Below are positions 48,701 to 61,200 of a stretch of DNA of 64,000 nt, piece by piece (positions within the stretch are counted from its first letter, which is position 1; each line of letters opens with the position of its first letter). Both the position numbers and the translations under genes were made by a program. Under the pieces are notes generated by a model, which saw nothing but the letters and a program-made list of their open reading frames with translations, was not told the origin of the DNA and did no database searches. The DNA lies in assembly GCA_037013685.1 (NCBI GenBank), contig CM072885.1, positions 68,737,785 to 68,801,784 of the forward strand, written 5' to 3'. The stretch is from Acridotheres tristis. Taxonomy: Eukaryota > Chordata > Aves > Passeriformes > Sturnidae.

Positions 48701-51700
48701 GGCTGGCTTTGCACTGGAGCTCTCTCAGCCTTTCTGCATCAGTGCATAATTTCACACTCTGTTTGCAGCCTGCACCTTCCACCTTGCATCCAAGACATCA
48801 CCCAGAACAGGATTCCAGGCTGCTCTCCTGTCTCCCACTCTCCATTCCTCTCTGAGCTCCTCACCATATAAAAAAAAGGTTTCTTTCAAATGAAAAACGG
48901 GCTGGCAGGATAACAGGAGCAGTACAATTGCCTCGCAGAAAAACACTGAAGAGAATGAACTTAGCTCTTCAGCTTTAAACCTGCATTATTAATGACTTAA
49001 GTTTGATTATTTGCACCAAAACTATTAATGGGTAGCCACTCATTCTTGAGGGACTGGAACTGTTTTCTCAGGACAGATGGAGCAGGAATTGTTCCATGGC
49101 AAAATCAGATGCTGAAGGTCAGTTGTCTCCTCTGGAATGTTTGTAGTAGCAAAATGCTTTCCCTTTCTCAGTATGATCTGTCATCTTGCACTGCAAAATG
49201 TAAGGCTCCCTTATGGATGTTTTAATTCAATTTAAAAGTTTTCTTGTCTTTGTTTAATGGTAGAGATGTTTGTGCTTCAAGATTCCCTCGTTCTTGATTT
49301 AGGGATTGGCTTCATCGTGTTAGTCCAACTTCATGACTGTTTCAAGATTAGTTTTAAGTAATTAAATAAATATAGATGCAGTAGAACATATCACTTACCT
49401 AGAACTTTTAAAGAGGCTTTGCAGCTGATTTCAATGGAAGTACCCTCTCAGTTTATTGGGAGAGGCCAATTTAGCAAAGACTTTTTTCCCCCCCCAATTT
49501 TTTTTTCCTATGTCAGCAAGGTTTAGCCCAGTGAGATTGGTGGCTCCAGCTCTGAGGCACTACAGCATGTTCTGTACTACCAGGAACACTGGAGCTAGCC
49601 ATTAATATTTCCATGAAAATGATATTTTTAAAATAAGTGGATTCATCAAAACTGAACCAGTTCACGTCACAAGTTAGTTTTGATTAATTTTCAAGACAAA
49701 TATTTTTGGTGAAGAAGAAATTTTCCAAATTTGCAATACATCTATTTTGACCTTTTTTAGATTTAAAAATAATTCTCTTTCATTTCAAGATGACCTTTCC
49801 TTTAGAAAGCAAAGCAAATTATCATTAAAAACTTTTCAAAACTAAAATGTTTAATATTTAATAGTTTAAATAACCTGCATGGCCTGGTTTTTTTTATTGT
49901 TGTTCTTCTGGGACAGAAAATTACATTTTTGCACAGTCACAGATGTTGCCTGCTGCTGACTGGCATGGGAGCTAAAAGCCTGCACTGAAGTATAACACAA
50001 GGTTTAGTGGGGGTTTCATGGTAAGAAACTTCCAGTCTTTTTCTATTCAACTACATAATCTGGGATAAAAGAACATGTTGCTACACAAGAAGATAATTAC
50101 TGTAGTCTTCTTATATTTGTAGATTAGCCACCCTTTTAATACTGATAGCAACTCCTTCAGAAACAAACCTACCCCGAAATTGGGAATTATGTTTGCCATA
50201 ACTGCAGCACGTGCATTCAAGAACCTTTTTGCTCCTCTTCCTCCCTTCTCAGGAGATTTTCATGTGTGTTTTGTGAGTGCTTACCAGGCATTGGATTGAG
50301 GTGGTGTACTATTATATTAATGTTTTGAACAATTCCTATGGGAGATCCAAAAGAAGGTCTTGTAGTCTGCAAAGTAATTAAGTATCAGAAAGATGTGCAA
50401 GTGTTTATTGCAGAAAGAGCTTTTCTAAATGAGCTCAGCTATCTAACAGCAAATGCCACAGCTATTTTTGTTAGACTCTCCAAAATCTTATATTTCTCAA
50501 GTAACATCTGCCAGGGCTAGGACTGACTTGAGTTTTCCAAAGCACTGTCTAGAAAATATAAAACTTTAGCCCATCAAACCATGGGTATTCCTTGTAAAAA
50601 ACTTGTATTTTCCTACCAGGGTATGATATCCACATTTTGTTTAAGGCTGCTGTGTATTGATCCCACCACTTAGAGCCTTTTTTTCTTGATATGGAACTAA
50701 CTGAGGTTGTAAATTCTGCAATTTAGCAGGTGGAGGTTCCCTGTCAACTGGTCCTCTTTGTAGCATGCAATTAGTTTGCCTTCTCTCTTCAGGATCAGTG
50801 CTGACTTCTTATTCCCTACCTTCAGCCCTGATATTTCCTTCCTCTTGCTTATTTATGGCTTTTTCTGTAGCTCTGCTTGTGAGGCGTGTGGAAATTCACG
50901 AGGGGATTTTTGGGCGGTGAATAACTGAAGCACGGAGGTTCTGAAATTATCTGTGGATTCTTCACTGTATTTATCTGGTCTCCTCCTGCACCAACTATCC
51001 AGACTCCTCCTTTCTCAGCAGGTTTCTTAGCTCCATGAGGCTTCTGAGCACTAATTTCAGGTCCAGGTCTGCTCAAGAGTCTTTGAGTGTTTTTGTTTCT
51101 TGCATCTCTCTCAATCTCTGTGATATGTAAGATAAAGGCCCGATTTCTGACCTCTTTGTCTCTTTGTGTGGATGTTCACCACAATTCATGTCCCAGCATT
51201 CTGCACACAGTCTGTGGAAAGCTCCTTTTGGCCATCTCTTCAAGGGAAGCATCAAGGTTTAAAGAGTGCCCGTTTTCCTTGACTGGGAGATGCACAATGA
51301 TATGAGGGATTGCTCTTGTGTGCTTGAAGCATCCCGTGGATCACAAATTGCAGAATTAATAATCTCTAGGTGGGTAGATTCCACTTGGTGCTAAGCCTGA
51401 AGCTAAAACTGATAATCATATAGATAAGAGTCTAAATTTGTGTTTTGGAGGATCCTGGGAGTAGGAGGAAGAGATGGGGGTGCTGAGGAGTGACAATAAA
51501 GGTCAAAGCTTGTAAAGGAAAAAGGGTGGAGAGGAAGAGGAGGAAGCAGCTGCTGTGAAGTGTCCCTTTCAGTAGCAGAGTTAGAACTCATGGCTGGAGA
51601 CTTTAGCTTCTTGTCCCCTCACCCATGCCAGACTTAGGGAGTTTAGCCTGCATTTTCTTATCAGCTGTAGTACATTAGCACTGATCTTATAAAACAAGGA

Positions 51701-54700
51701 CAAAATCAATGTCAGGTAACAGCAGGACACACCAAGATTCTAAGGCAGTGTTTACTGTTCTGCATTTTTTGCATGTGGAAGTCACTGAGGTCCATACTGT
51801 CCCACCAGCTCCTCTGATTTCTCCAGCCTTGTGCCTTCCCTGGTAACCTTGACATACTTGTTATATAAGAAAGCTGAAGTCACGTATTTTTTTCATTCCT
51901 GATCCTTGCCAGTTTTTCCATTTAGGTCTGCCTACAACTTCCCATGAGATGCTGGATACATTGAGGATTTTTATGATGGGGCAGACACAACAACAGAGGA
52001 AGCCTAGATAATATTAAAGGAACTATGGAAGTCTTTGGGATGCTTTTGGATGGTGAAGGCAGAGCAAAAGGAAGCCCATATGTTTAAAAATGGGACATCA
52101 AATAATCCAGTAGAAGTACATTATATTTATTGGGGAGGATACTCATTCTGAGTCATGTGGCAGATGATTTAGGAAAATAGGTAGAGGAGGACCTGCTGCA
52201 GTTACACATCTTAATGCATGACACCATCTCCATCAACAGTGCTACTTGTGACAGACTCCTGCATTACTGAGGGGATCACACAACTCAGCATGTCCAGAAA
52301 TCATTCCATCACATTTTTATTTCCAAGAGACATGAGATGATTTTAGTGGCAAGAGTCTGGTGCTGAAAAAATCAGGTCCCAGGTTTGCAATTAATTGCCT
52401 TTGTGTTCTAGGATAAGACATCTAACTTCCCTGAGCCTATGTTTAACCATCCATAAATGAGAATAATTCTCACACATCTTCCAGGCTGCTGAAATGTTTA
52501 ATTAATTAGTGTTTCAAAACTGTTCTGGATGATGCAGATAGGAGGCACAGTGAAGTGCTTCTATTATTTCTTAACACTGCATATACCTTCCTTCTATTTT
52601 ATTTGTAGCTGTAAAAACCCCCATAGCTGCAAGCTACTGAAGCAGCAAGGTGCTTTATTCTCTCACCCTATACTAGCCTTCCAGTGAGAAAAAAAGAACT
52701 GAGCCAGACACTGAAACGTTTACAGACACTTTTTGGTAATTGCTGCAGTTAATAGAAACTCCAGTTGCTATAAGAGAAGTTTCAGTTTATGGCAGTGTTT
52801 GAATTTAACATGCCATGAAACCATTCTGACATGCACAGAGCCTGAAGCTTTTGCTGCTCAAACCTTTCTCCATGAAGCTGAGAATCTTAATGAGAAATGA
52901 AGGCCCTGAGCTAAGGATCTCACAACAGGCTGCTGCTGTAAACAGAGCAGAAAATGCCCCCCAAGGTGAGAAATCCTCTTTAAAAGATTACTCTGCTGTG
53001 AAGATGGAGCAATGCCAGAGCTTGCCTTAGTGACCAAATGGTTTGGAGCCAGGTAGATGTTTTGGCAGCCACCATATGATAAAGAAGGAAAACCCCACAG
53101 CACTTTGGAATATTTCTGCAGCTGCTTTGAGGGCACCAAAGAAAAATTCCTCCACTACTGGCTCTTCTATTTCCTGACAGATTATTTAGTTCCTGCACCC
53201 ACCAGCCCCTTTTTCCTTCTGAAGTATTTATTGGTTGTTACTGGGTGTATTGGTTAAGAGCATCTTGCAGAAGTGACATCAGTGTTAACTCTGGTTCACT
53301 TCTGATATCAGGGAACAATTTGAGATCAAGGTCTCAGAGCCATGGGCAGCAGCACAGCCCTGTCCTTCCTGGGCAGGCAAGAGAATCCTGCCCCTTGCAA
53401 TCATCACATTCAGAGCAACCAAGTTGCACTCAAAGTCTATTTCTGGTATTTGGGTTATTTACAAAGAGAGATTCAGTGCAATGCAGCAAATTTAGCCTGA
53501 ATTCTTGGTTTGTTAAGCTCCTCCACAAAGTTGGCTCTGGCCTGTGTAGGACATTTTTAGAGGGGTGGCTGCCACCAGCCAGGTGTTCTGGTGTGGTCAT
53601 GAGCTGCCTTATCTCAACAACACCAACTTTTCCAGAGGGAGACGTGATGTTTTCAGACAGATTGAGGAAGAAGAGGGTTAGATGCAAAAAGCTGGTTTAT
53701 AATAACCTCTGTTACTCTGCACAACATTGTCTTAAAATAGATCTACGTAGTAATATTGTGGGATTAAAAATTCATACATAGTTAGAACGTGTCATTTCTC
53801 AAGGATGTAGCAAAAAAAGTGGACTGGGTGCAGATCTGATCAGTGCTAGTTTAATGAGGGTGCAGAACCTCTAACTCACCCTGCTGCTTTACATCAGAAA
53901 CATGGGGGATGATTCTGGTTTTACTAAATGAAAATGTTTAACAAAATATACACACATTTGTATATAAAAATACACACCATTCGGAACACACATAAATACA
54001 TAATTTAACATGTGCTAAATATATATGAAAGATCTGGAGAGAGACAATTATTTCATATTTGTGTTGTTGTTGCCAAAACTGAATGAACAGTAAATTAAAC
54101 AATGCTCTCTGATCATTATTGTAATCAAATTGAGTGTAAATATTTTGGCAGAGACTCTGATTTCTGTCAACAATTATTAGTAAAAATATATTTACTCTTT
54201 GACTGAAAGGCAATTTTTATGTATGTCACCAAATTTAGCTAGCTCAGGGCATTTTTTGGTGTTAGGTGTGTGTGTGCATTACATCAACTGTAGAAATCCC
54301 AGCTGTCTTTAATATTAATAATTAATTGTGAATTATTTAACAGTTGCTTGAATCTTTGTACCTGCCCTACCTGGTTGCTCAGTGTGGAAAAGTCCTTCTT
54401 GTTCCATAATCTTTTAAATTTTGTGCCATGCAGTGGTAGATTTGGGAGAAGAGAGAGCCATACATAATTGTGTCTCTCTGGAAAACGATTTGCAGTCTAT
54501 CCTGATTGCTTCTTTTGGGGATTTATTTGTCCCATGTACTCATGTGCTGTTTGCTTTGAGTGCAGGCAGCACAAGTGACAGAAAGAGTGCCCACTGACAT
54601 TTTGGCTGATAAAAAATTAAATTTATTAATGGTGACCGGTAGCCAGAAACTGTCCCTGTACCTGGGGCCTTGGTCTCCCATTTTACCACACTGCCTGTTC

Positions 54701-57700
54701 CAGAGCTGCACTGAGAATTTCATCAGACTGTTCTCAGTATTTAGATGGTTTAATTCAGCTGACCATAACATCTAATCTCCTGTCCTCCTCAGCTCTCTCA
54801 GTTGCTTGTCAGAGCAAGAGAGCTCACCAAAGACTTTGAATTCTTGTTGTCTGATATAGCTGGCTTCTTGTAAATGGAAAGAAAAGGGCCCCCCAAAATG
54901 TTTGCAGCTATTTTTGACAAATGTGTGGCAGAAATAAATTCAAGTCCCTGAATTTTTTCAAGTTATTTCTTGCCCACAAGGAAAGTTTACAGTTAGACAG
55001 TCAGTATTACCAGAGGCTGTGGAGTCATCAGTAGCATCTTTATCTTTCTGAGGAGAGAGGAATAAATTCAGTAAATCAGATTACCCATAAGTTGGGTGGA
55101 AGATTTGGTTTTATAGGTTTGGTTTTTTTCACTCTTTCTTTCATAAAGGGAGAAGGGGGTTTGGAAGGTGGTAGCTTTGAATACCTAAGAAAAGAGTCAT
55201 GACTCACCTCGTTATTGCTCCTGAACAGGGTGGGTTGGGTGCTCCAGGAATGTAACTTGGCAATCAGAAATTATCTTCTCCTGTCAAGACCATTCTAATA
55301 GCAGGACATTCTCCTGACACTGAGTGACAATTTGCCATAAATTCCATGTAATCAAGAGGATCCTTTCAGCCTCATTACAAGATATGACAGAAGTTGCAGG
55401 ACTTCCTTTCAAGGATCTCTGAGTTTCTATGTGCTAGAGTTTTGGGGAGTTGGCAGAGGGCTGGTCTATCAAGAAACCTTAAAGTGAGTAACACGACAAC
55501 TAAAATGGAATGAAAATGCCCTTTTTCTGTTCAGATACAGATGTGGCAGAGCTGTGTCATAACTGAAGCTGGAAAATTGCAGCAGTTTTTACAGGCAGAG
55601 GATTTCTGTTTTGTGGTGAGAAGAAGTACTAGCCTGTAGATGTGGAATGGATATTATAAACAGTATTAGTAGGGCATCTCCAAGAGCAAATAAACCAAAC
55701 AATTCGACTTTCCATCATTTATCAGTGGAAGATTGTTGTTACTTTGGAATACTGCATGGAGAAATCACTGAGCTCTAGAAACCTTTGATAGCAGCAAACA
55801 CGAAGCAGATGCCACGTTGTTTGTTACTGGTGACACCACGAGAAAGCAGAGAATAGAAAACAGATTTTCTGTGTACCAGTGGGACCCACATAGCAAAGTG
55901 CACATTTGACACATGTGAGAAGAGAAAGGGGTGCTCTTCATGTGCCATCACTGAGAAATGCTGAGAGGAGCAGGGTGGAGTCTGTAAGAAAGGAGAAATG
56001 GAGGGGAGCAATGAGCCTGGGCTCTGGAAAGGAGGAAGAATTGTAAGGGAATTGCAGGAAATGAGACTTCTTGTTTAAAGCTGTAACAGAATGAATCAGA
56101 AGAGGAGGAGCAGTTGGGGAGATCAGATGTAAGCTGTGCTCTGGGGAAAATAGAAATGTTGGAGCATCCCTAATTATTTGTATGACACACCAAAGGTGTC
56201 CTTGCTTGTGTCAGACTAATTTTCCAGGGTATCCTGGAAGGGGTGAGCAGTGAAGGTTTGGTTTGGAATCCTTTCTGCTTTGATTAAACTTAGCCCCTTC
56301 TCTGGGCCCTGAAACACAGGCAGGCTGCCTGGAACTTGTGGTATCCCATGGCAGCATCCTCACTGGCAGTCTGAATGAAAAATTACATGGTCTGGTGTTG
56401 AGCTGGATGTCCTGGCTCAGTTGAAAGGAAAGAAATATAACATGCTAAAGTAAGATACTTTTCTGTGCAACATGCAATTCAACCTGTCTTGCAATGGGCA
56501 AATAGATTAGAAGATTGGACTTGTATTTGAATAAAAGTAGTGATTAATCTGGTTTGCATAAAAGTATACATGTCAGCTCCCTGTGTTTTAAGGAACTTGT
56601 AGCTGGCATCAGGAAGAAATCATGCACACATGCAACTGGTTTGTGTTACCAAGATCTCCAAGGCTTTGTGGAGGTCAAGTACTAAGATTTATATTTTTCT
56701 ATAGCTCTTTTTTGGCTTTTGCACAGGGAGTAGCTGAACTTGTTGCTGGAGCGTTTCTATCTGTATTAGTTGTTATCCTGGGGAAAGAAAAACTTAAAGC
56801 AAAATTTGGGAATAATCACTGGAGCCAAGTCTGCAGTGAAACTACAGAGTAATCCCTTTTCTAGGCTGGTCAAATTCCATTTTACATTTGCTCTCTCTTA
56901 CTTGAGAGGCTGTTGTAGGATCTCCATTCTTTTCTGGTTAGAAATCTTTCTTCTAATTCCTGTTTGAGATCAGAGGCATGAGCTGGTTCTTGAGACACAG
57001 TGTCCTTTAGGTTAAATAGCTCTTTTCTCTCCCTTGAATATACCAGATTTGTGTAGTGACATCCCCATGGAGAGATGCTGTTACTGGCTAGCCTCAGGTG
57101 GAGGGATCACACACCAAACCTGCCTTGGCACCAGTGGGGATGCCTTACAAAAGAAAACGATGCAGCCTTGTGTTTCAGAACTGCTGGAAGGATTTGAAGT
57201 GGTACAACTCTGAGTGTTGATCAAGCCCATGTTTATTCCCCTGCTCTAACCAGAAGGGATGATTCATTGTGCTGTGCAAACCCAGGCCTGGGGCCTGTCA
57301 GCAGCTCCAAGGAGAGGAGCAGTGCTGAAGGAATAACCTCACTTCTGCTCATCTCACCGAATCCAAAAGCCCTTTCTGTTTGTGAAAGGATCTGTACACT
57401 TGGCAGGAAGATTGTGTCCACTCTTGATGTGAAACCCCAGGCCTGTGGTGGGATGCAACAGCTCCTTAGCAGAACTTTTTATTGCCACCATGAGAGCAAA
57501 GGAGGTGAAGACCAAATTCACTTAACACTGCAGAGTAGCCTGATGTGTGTTGGAGAAGATGCTGGGCCAGCCAGGGCACCTGCCTTGGCACTGAGGCCTG
57601 GGAGCTTTTCTCTATTTTTGTCATTTTTTCTGTTAACTTTGCCTCCCTCAGTTGTGTCTGCCATGTCTGTCATTCCTGGTGGAGCAGGAAAAAGCCTTAA

Positions 57701-57774
57701 TGGCAGGGCTGGGCCTGCTTTCCTTTCCTTTTGATTAATTTAGGCTTTTGGATTAAATGACAGCTTTCATCGCT
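45734..57774. other. Non-coding sequence
   Basis: I see no defensible gene or transposon in these 12 kb. The longest frame (53245-53781, plus, 178 codons) is serine- and leucine-rich with no known domain, and about one frame of that length is expected by chance. The 155-codon frame at 57267-57734 is likewise unrecognised. Small features are (GT)6 at 46293-46304 and a 15-bp imperfect tandem repeat at 48507-48536. A C8 tract lies near 49,489. Confidence 0.65.
48507..48536. repeat. 15-bp imperfect tandem duplication
   Basis: GTGATCACGTTAAGG (48507-48521) is followed directly by GTGACCACGTTAAGA (48522-48536), two mismatches apart. It is a small local duplication. Confidence 0.85.
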
Positions 57775-58260
57775 TTCAGCAGTCACTTTGTGACAAGGCA
57801 ATTTATAGATGCATTGGCATTATATGATTAGGACAAGCATAGTAAATAACAAATGAGAGCCGTGATTTATTTTGGTATTTAAACAGATCCTCCTCCAAAT
57901 TCAAAGTTCATGCTGTTTTCATAAACAGCAATATGTTTGATTTGTTTGCTGGGCAATCTAATGCTTGGTGCACCTTTCAAGGGTAACTGCTGCCATGCAC
58001 TCCTGAACACAACAGAGAAAATATTCAAAATCCCTGTGAAATTTGGTCTGTATTTCTACAAACCCCAAGCTAACTAGATAAAGAGAAGAAAAGGTTAGAG
58101 TTCAAATAACTCTTGCTGTTTCCATCTCACATCGAATGTGCTGATAATTAAATGTCATGCTCTGGTTAATCAACAGCAGTTAATCTCCAGCTATTAGTGT
58201 AACCATCTCAAACTCCAGGTTTACAGCCTCCCACTGGGCATTTTAACCCACCTGTGAGAG
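57775..58260. promoter_or_regulatory. Possible conserved non-coding element
   Basis: The stretch lacks simple repeats and is rich in homeodomain-type words. ATAATTAAAT lies at about 58143-58152. GGTTAATCAACAGCAGTTAATC carries two GTTAAT half-sites (58165-58170 and 58179-58184), the HNF1 or homeobox type. The texture is like vertebrate developmental enhancers, but texture alone is weak evidence. Only cross-species alignment can show whether it is conserved. Confidence 0.2.
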
Positions 58261-61200
58261 ACAGACAAGTGCTAGTGACTGACACAACTGCTGGAGTTGG
58301 TTAGACATTTTCTGGAAGTATTTCCCTTTTCCAAAAGTAGCTTCAGCAAACTTGAAGTACTTGAAAGATGTGTGTTAAATTAGACAAAATTAAATAAAAC
58401 ACGGGAAGAACAGAAACAGAACATCCTACTGTTTTCTTTCCAGAGTTTTGGAACAGAATATTTTGATTCTTCATTATGAAAAGTTCATTTTGTTCTCAAC
58501 AGCTACATTGATGTTATAAAACAAAAAGATGAAATTTGGATGAAAGATTTTACTCGCTGTGAAGAGAAAAGGATTTGTTTCATTTTTCTGGGGGAATATT
58601 CAAGAGCTTTGGGATTCCTTGCTTCTGTTGAAGATGTGGTTAAGTGTCACAGAGTTGGATTCCTCTGGGGGCCACAGGTGACACCAGCCCTGGCTGCAGT
58701 GTAGTTTGGTTCTGTCCCACAGGAACAAGCTGCAGGATGAGTGAGGAAATTCCTGACTTTATGTGATGTTGCCTTCACAAATTCGTATTTGGATACCTCC
58801 TCTGGACAGGCAGCAGTATGAAGGACACAGGCCCTGAAGTGGTACATGTTGACAGGAATATTTTCAACCAAATGCTGAGAAGGCAGGACAAGAGAGTCCC
58901 TTTGGTATTGGGTGTTGTAGGTGCACATAACAGAGCATAATCAGTGAATTGTCACTTACTGGTGCCTGATACCAGGTTAGCTGCAGCTCTGGATGCTTTC
59001 CAGCAGCTTCTTCTAGAAAGCAGCTCTCAAACTACCAACCCAGAAGAAATAATAGCATTTAGAAGCTCCTGAGGTTGTCAAAGCTGAAGGTAAGACATGC
59101 TCACCTACCTAAGGTGACATGTTCTCTGGGAATATTTTGAGCTGAAACAACTCCCTCAAATGTGGGATTTCTTTGCCATTTGTCTTGCTCTGCATTTCCA
59201 GGGGCAAATATTGGAGCAGTGTGTCCTTCTCACTTTGTTGTTGTCTGTAAGAATTCTTGGGTCTTCTCTTGCCTCACGAGAGACTCTGCAGGAGTTTAAT
59301 TCTTTTGCTCTCACTTTTGTTTTACAAGTCATACTAATCACCTTGGTTTTGAAAAAGGCTGATTGGTCTATTAGCCTTCTGCTGGTTTATTTGTCTCAGA
59401 CCTTTAAGGATGAGATAAAGAAGCAGGTTGTATTTAGTTGTAATAAATGGGTGTCAGTTTGAACAAGGGCTCAAATAGGAATAAAAGGTTAATGGCAGAC
59501 TACTACCAATAAAAAAGGGTAATTTTGAGGGGGGTTTAAATATACAAGAATAGAAGACTGAAATATCATGAAAAGGCTAAGACATCACACCCAGATGGCT
59601 GCAAAGGTCACCCAAACTGTCATGCAAAGATCTGGGGTTCTGTGATTCCAGTGTATTTATGCTGATTCATGGATTAGAATAATTTCCCCTGAAACTTCTT
59701 GAGATCCCTGCTGATGATAAATTCTTTCTTGAAAGCATTCTTTTCCTCCTAGATAGCTCTGATGTAAGACTCTCTGGCAGACTGAGCAACATGACATTTT
59801 AACCATTGTTTGGATTGTCCTCATTTCTCTCCTGTTCGGTCCTGTTAATAATCTTTACTTGATTTGCAGCTATAGAACCAGGCAGCAGAATTCATCTTGT
59901 TGTTACAGGGAAGTTCGTGGTGCACCCTGAGATTACTTCACTGGATACATGCAAATTCTGTTGATGGAGAAATAGAACTTTATCTGCTCCGGGGTGGGGG
60001 GTTATGGTGGGGAAGTTTACAGTTCACTGTGGGATTTAACTGATTCACTGAAGGTAAGAGGAGCAACAAAAATCTGCCAAGTTAAAAAGTTCTGTGTTTG
60101 AGAAAAGGTAGAATTGATGGATAAACAACCTAAACCACAGATATCAGGATTCAATAACGCTGTTAAAGGTGAAATACTATGGATGTTAGTACCTGGCTTT
60201 CCCAGAGTTTAAATGCAAGGGGAGGTGTTTAAACTGACCCCTTTTTTGGAATGTGATACTTTGCGCGCAGATCTCTTCATCATAAAGAATAAATTCCATC
60301 CTCAATCTGCCTGACAGGCTGGGTGATTTCTAGGGGAGATTTATGTAGAGGTTTCCCTGTGGCACACAGGGAAAGGGATGAGCCTCCCTGTGCCAGGAGC
60401 CAGCAATGTCCTGCAGTGTTCCTGCAGCTTCTGACTCAACAGCTCGGGCAGATAATCCTCCCTCCCTGCTGAGGTGAGGCTGTGCCTTGGCTCACAGCTC
60501 TGGCTGTGTCTCCACCAGTGCTTTCCCCTCTAGCACACACTTCACTGAAGAACTCTGTGTGCTCCAAGGAGCACTGGTGAACCTCATACTCTGACCCTCA
60601 GGTCAGACACTGCAACCAAAAGCCCTCCAGTTTTTCCTGGTGGTCCTTTCTAAGAGCTGGCATAGCTTTCCTCCTTGTAAATTTTAGCCCCTGTAGGTTA
60701 AGCATATGTTTATTCAAATCCTCAGGAAGCTGGGAGTTGAAGGATGGATTTTTGTCCTGGTTTCTGTCTGCCTATTTAAGGTTTTTGCTGGTGCTGTGTG
60801 TGGTGGTTAGAGACACTCAGACACTGGGATGTCCGTGCTTGAGAGGAGAGTGTGGGTGTGTTGATGGAACTACCAGGAGGTACTCTATGTGCTAAATCTC
60901 AGAGGCTGGAATTAAAACATTTTTATTACCACATGAGAGCAGATGAGTTGAAATGGGTGTGCTACTTACAGAGCTCATGTTAGGATTCCTTATTAACCCT
61001 TTTCACATAACTCGTTCCATTATGCATTTCTCCTTTGTGAAGAGAACCATTAGGTACAGCTGTAAATATTAATTTTATAGTGGGCATAAATCAAAATCAA
61101 ATTCAGGTTTGCAAGTGTGTATGTGAGGAGTTTTGGATCCATTGTTACCAGTTAATTCTTTTCCCCTTCATGTATAACCACCCTCCCAAATTTAGAAAAG

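Noticed and set aside
53245..53781. 178-codon plus-strand open frame
   Set aside because: About one frame of this length is expected by chance in 64 kb. It is low in recognisable structure and matches no family I know.
57267..57734. 155-codon plus-strand open frame
   Set aside because: No domain, no supporting neighbours, and within the range of chance length.
59160..59462. Hydrophobic 100-codon frame that could be a small membrane protein
   Set aside because: T-rich DNA readily gives hydrophobic translations. There is no homology that I recognise.
59993..60014. G-quadruplex at the GGGG-T-GGGGGG-TTATGGT-GGGG spot
   Set aside because: There are only three separated G runs of three or more, so the standard four-run pattern is not met.
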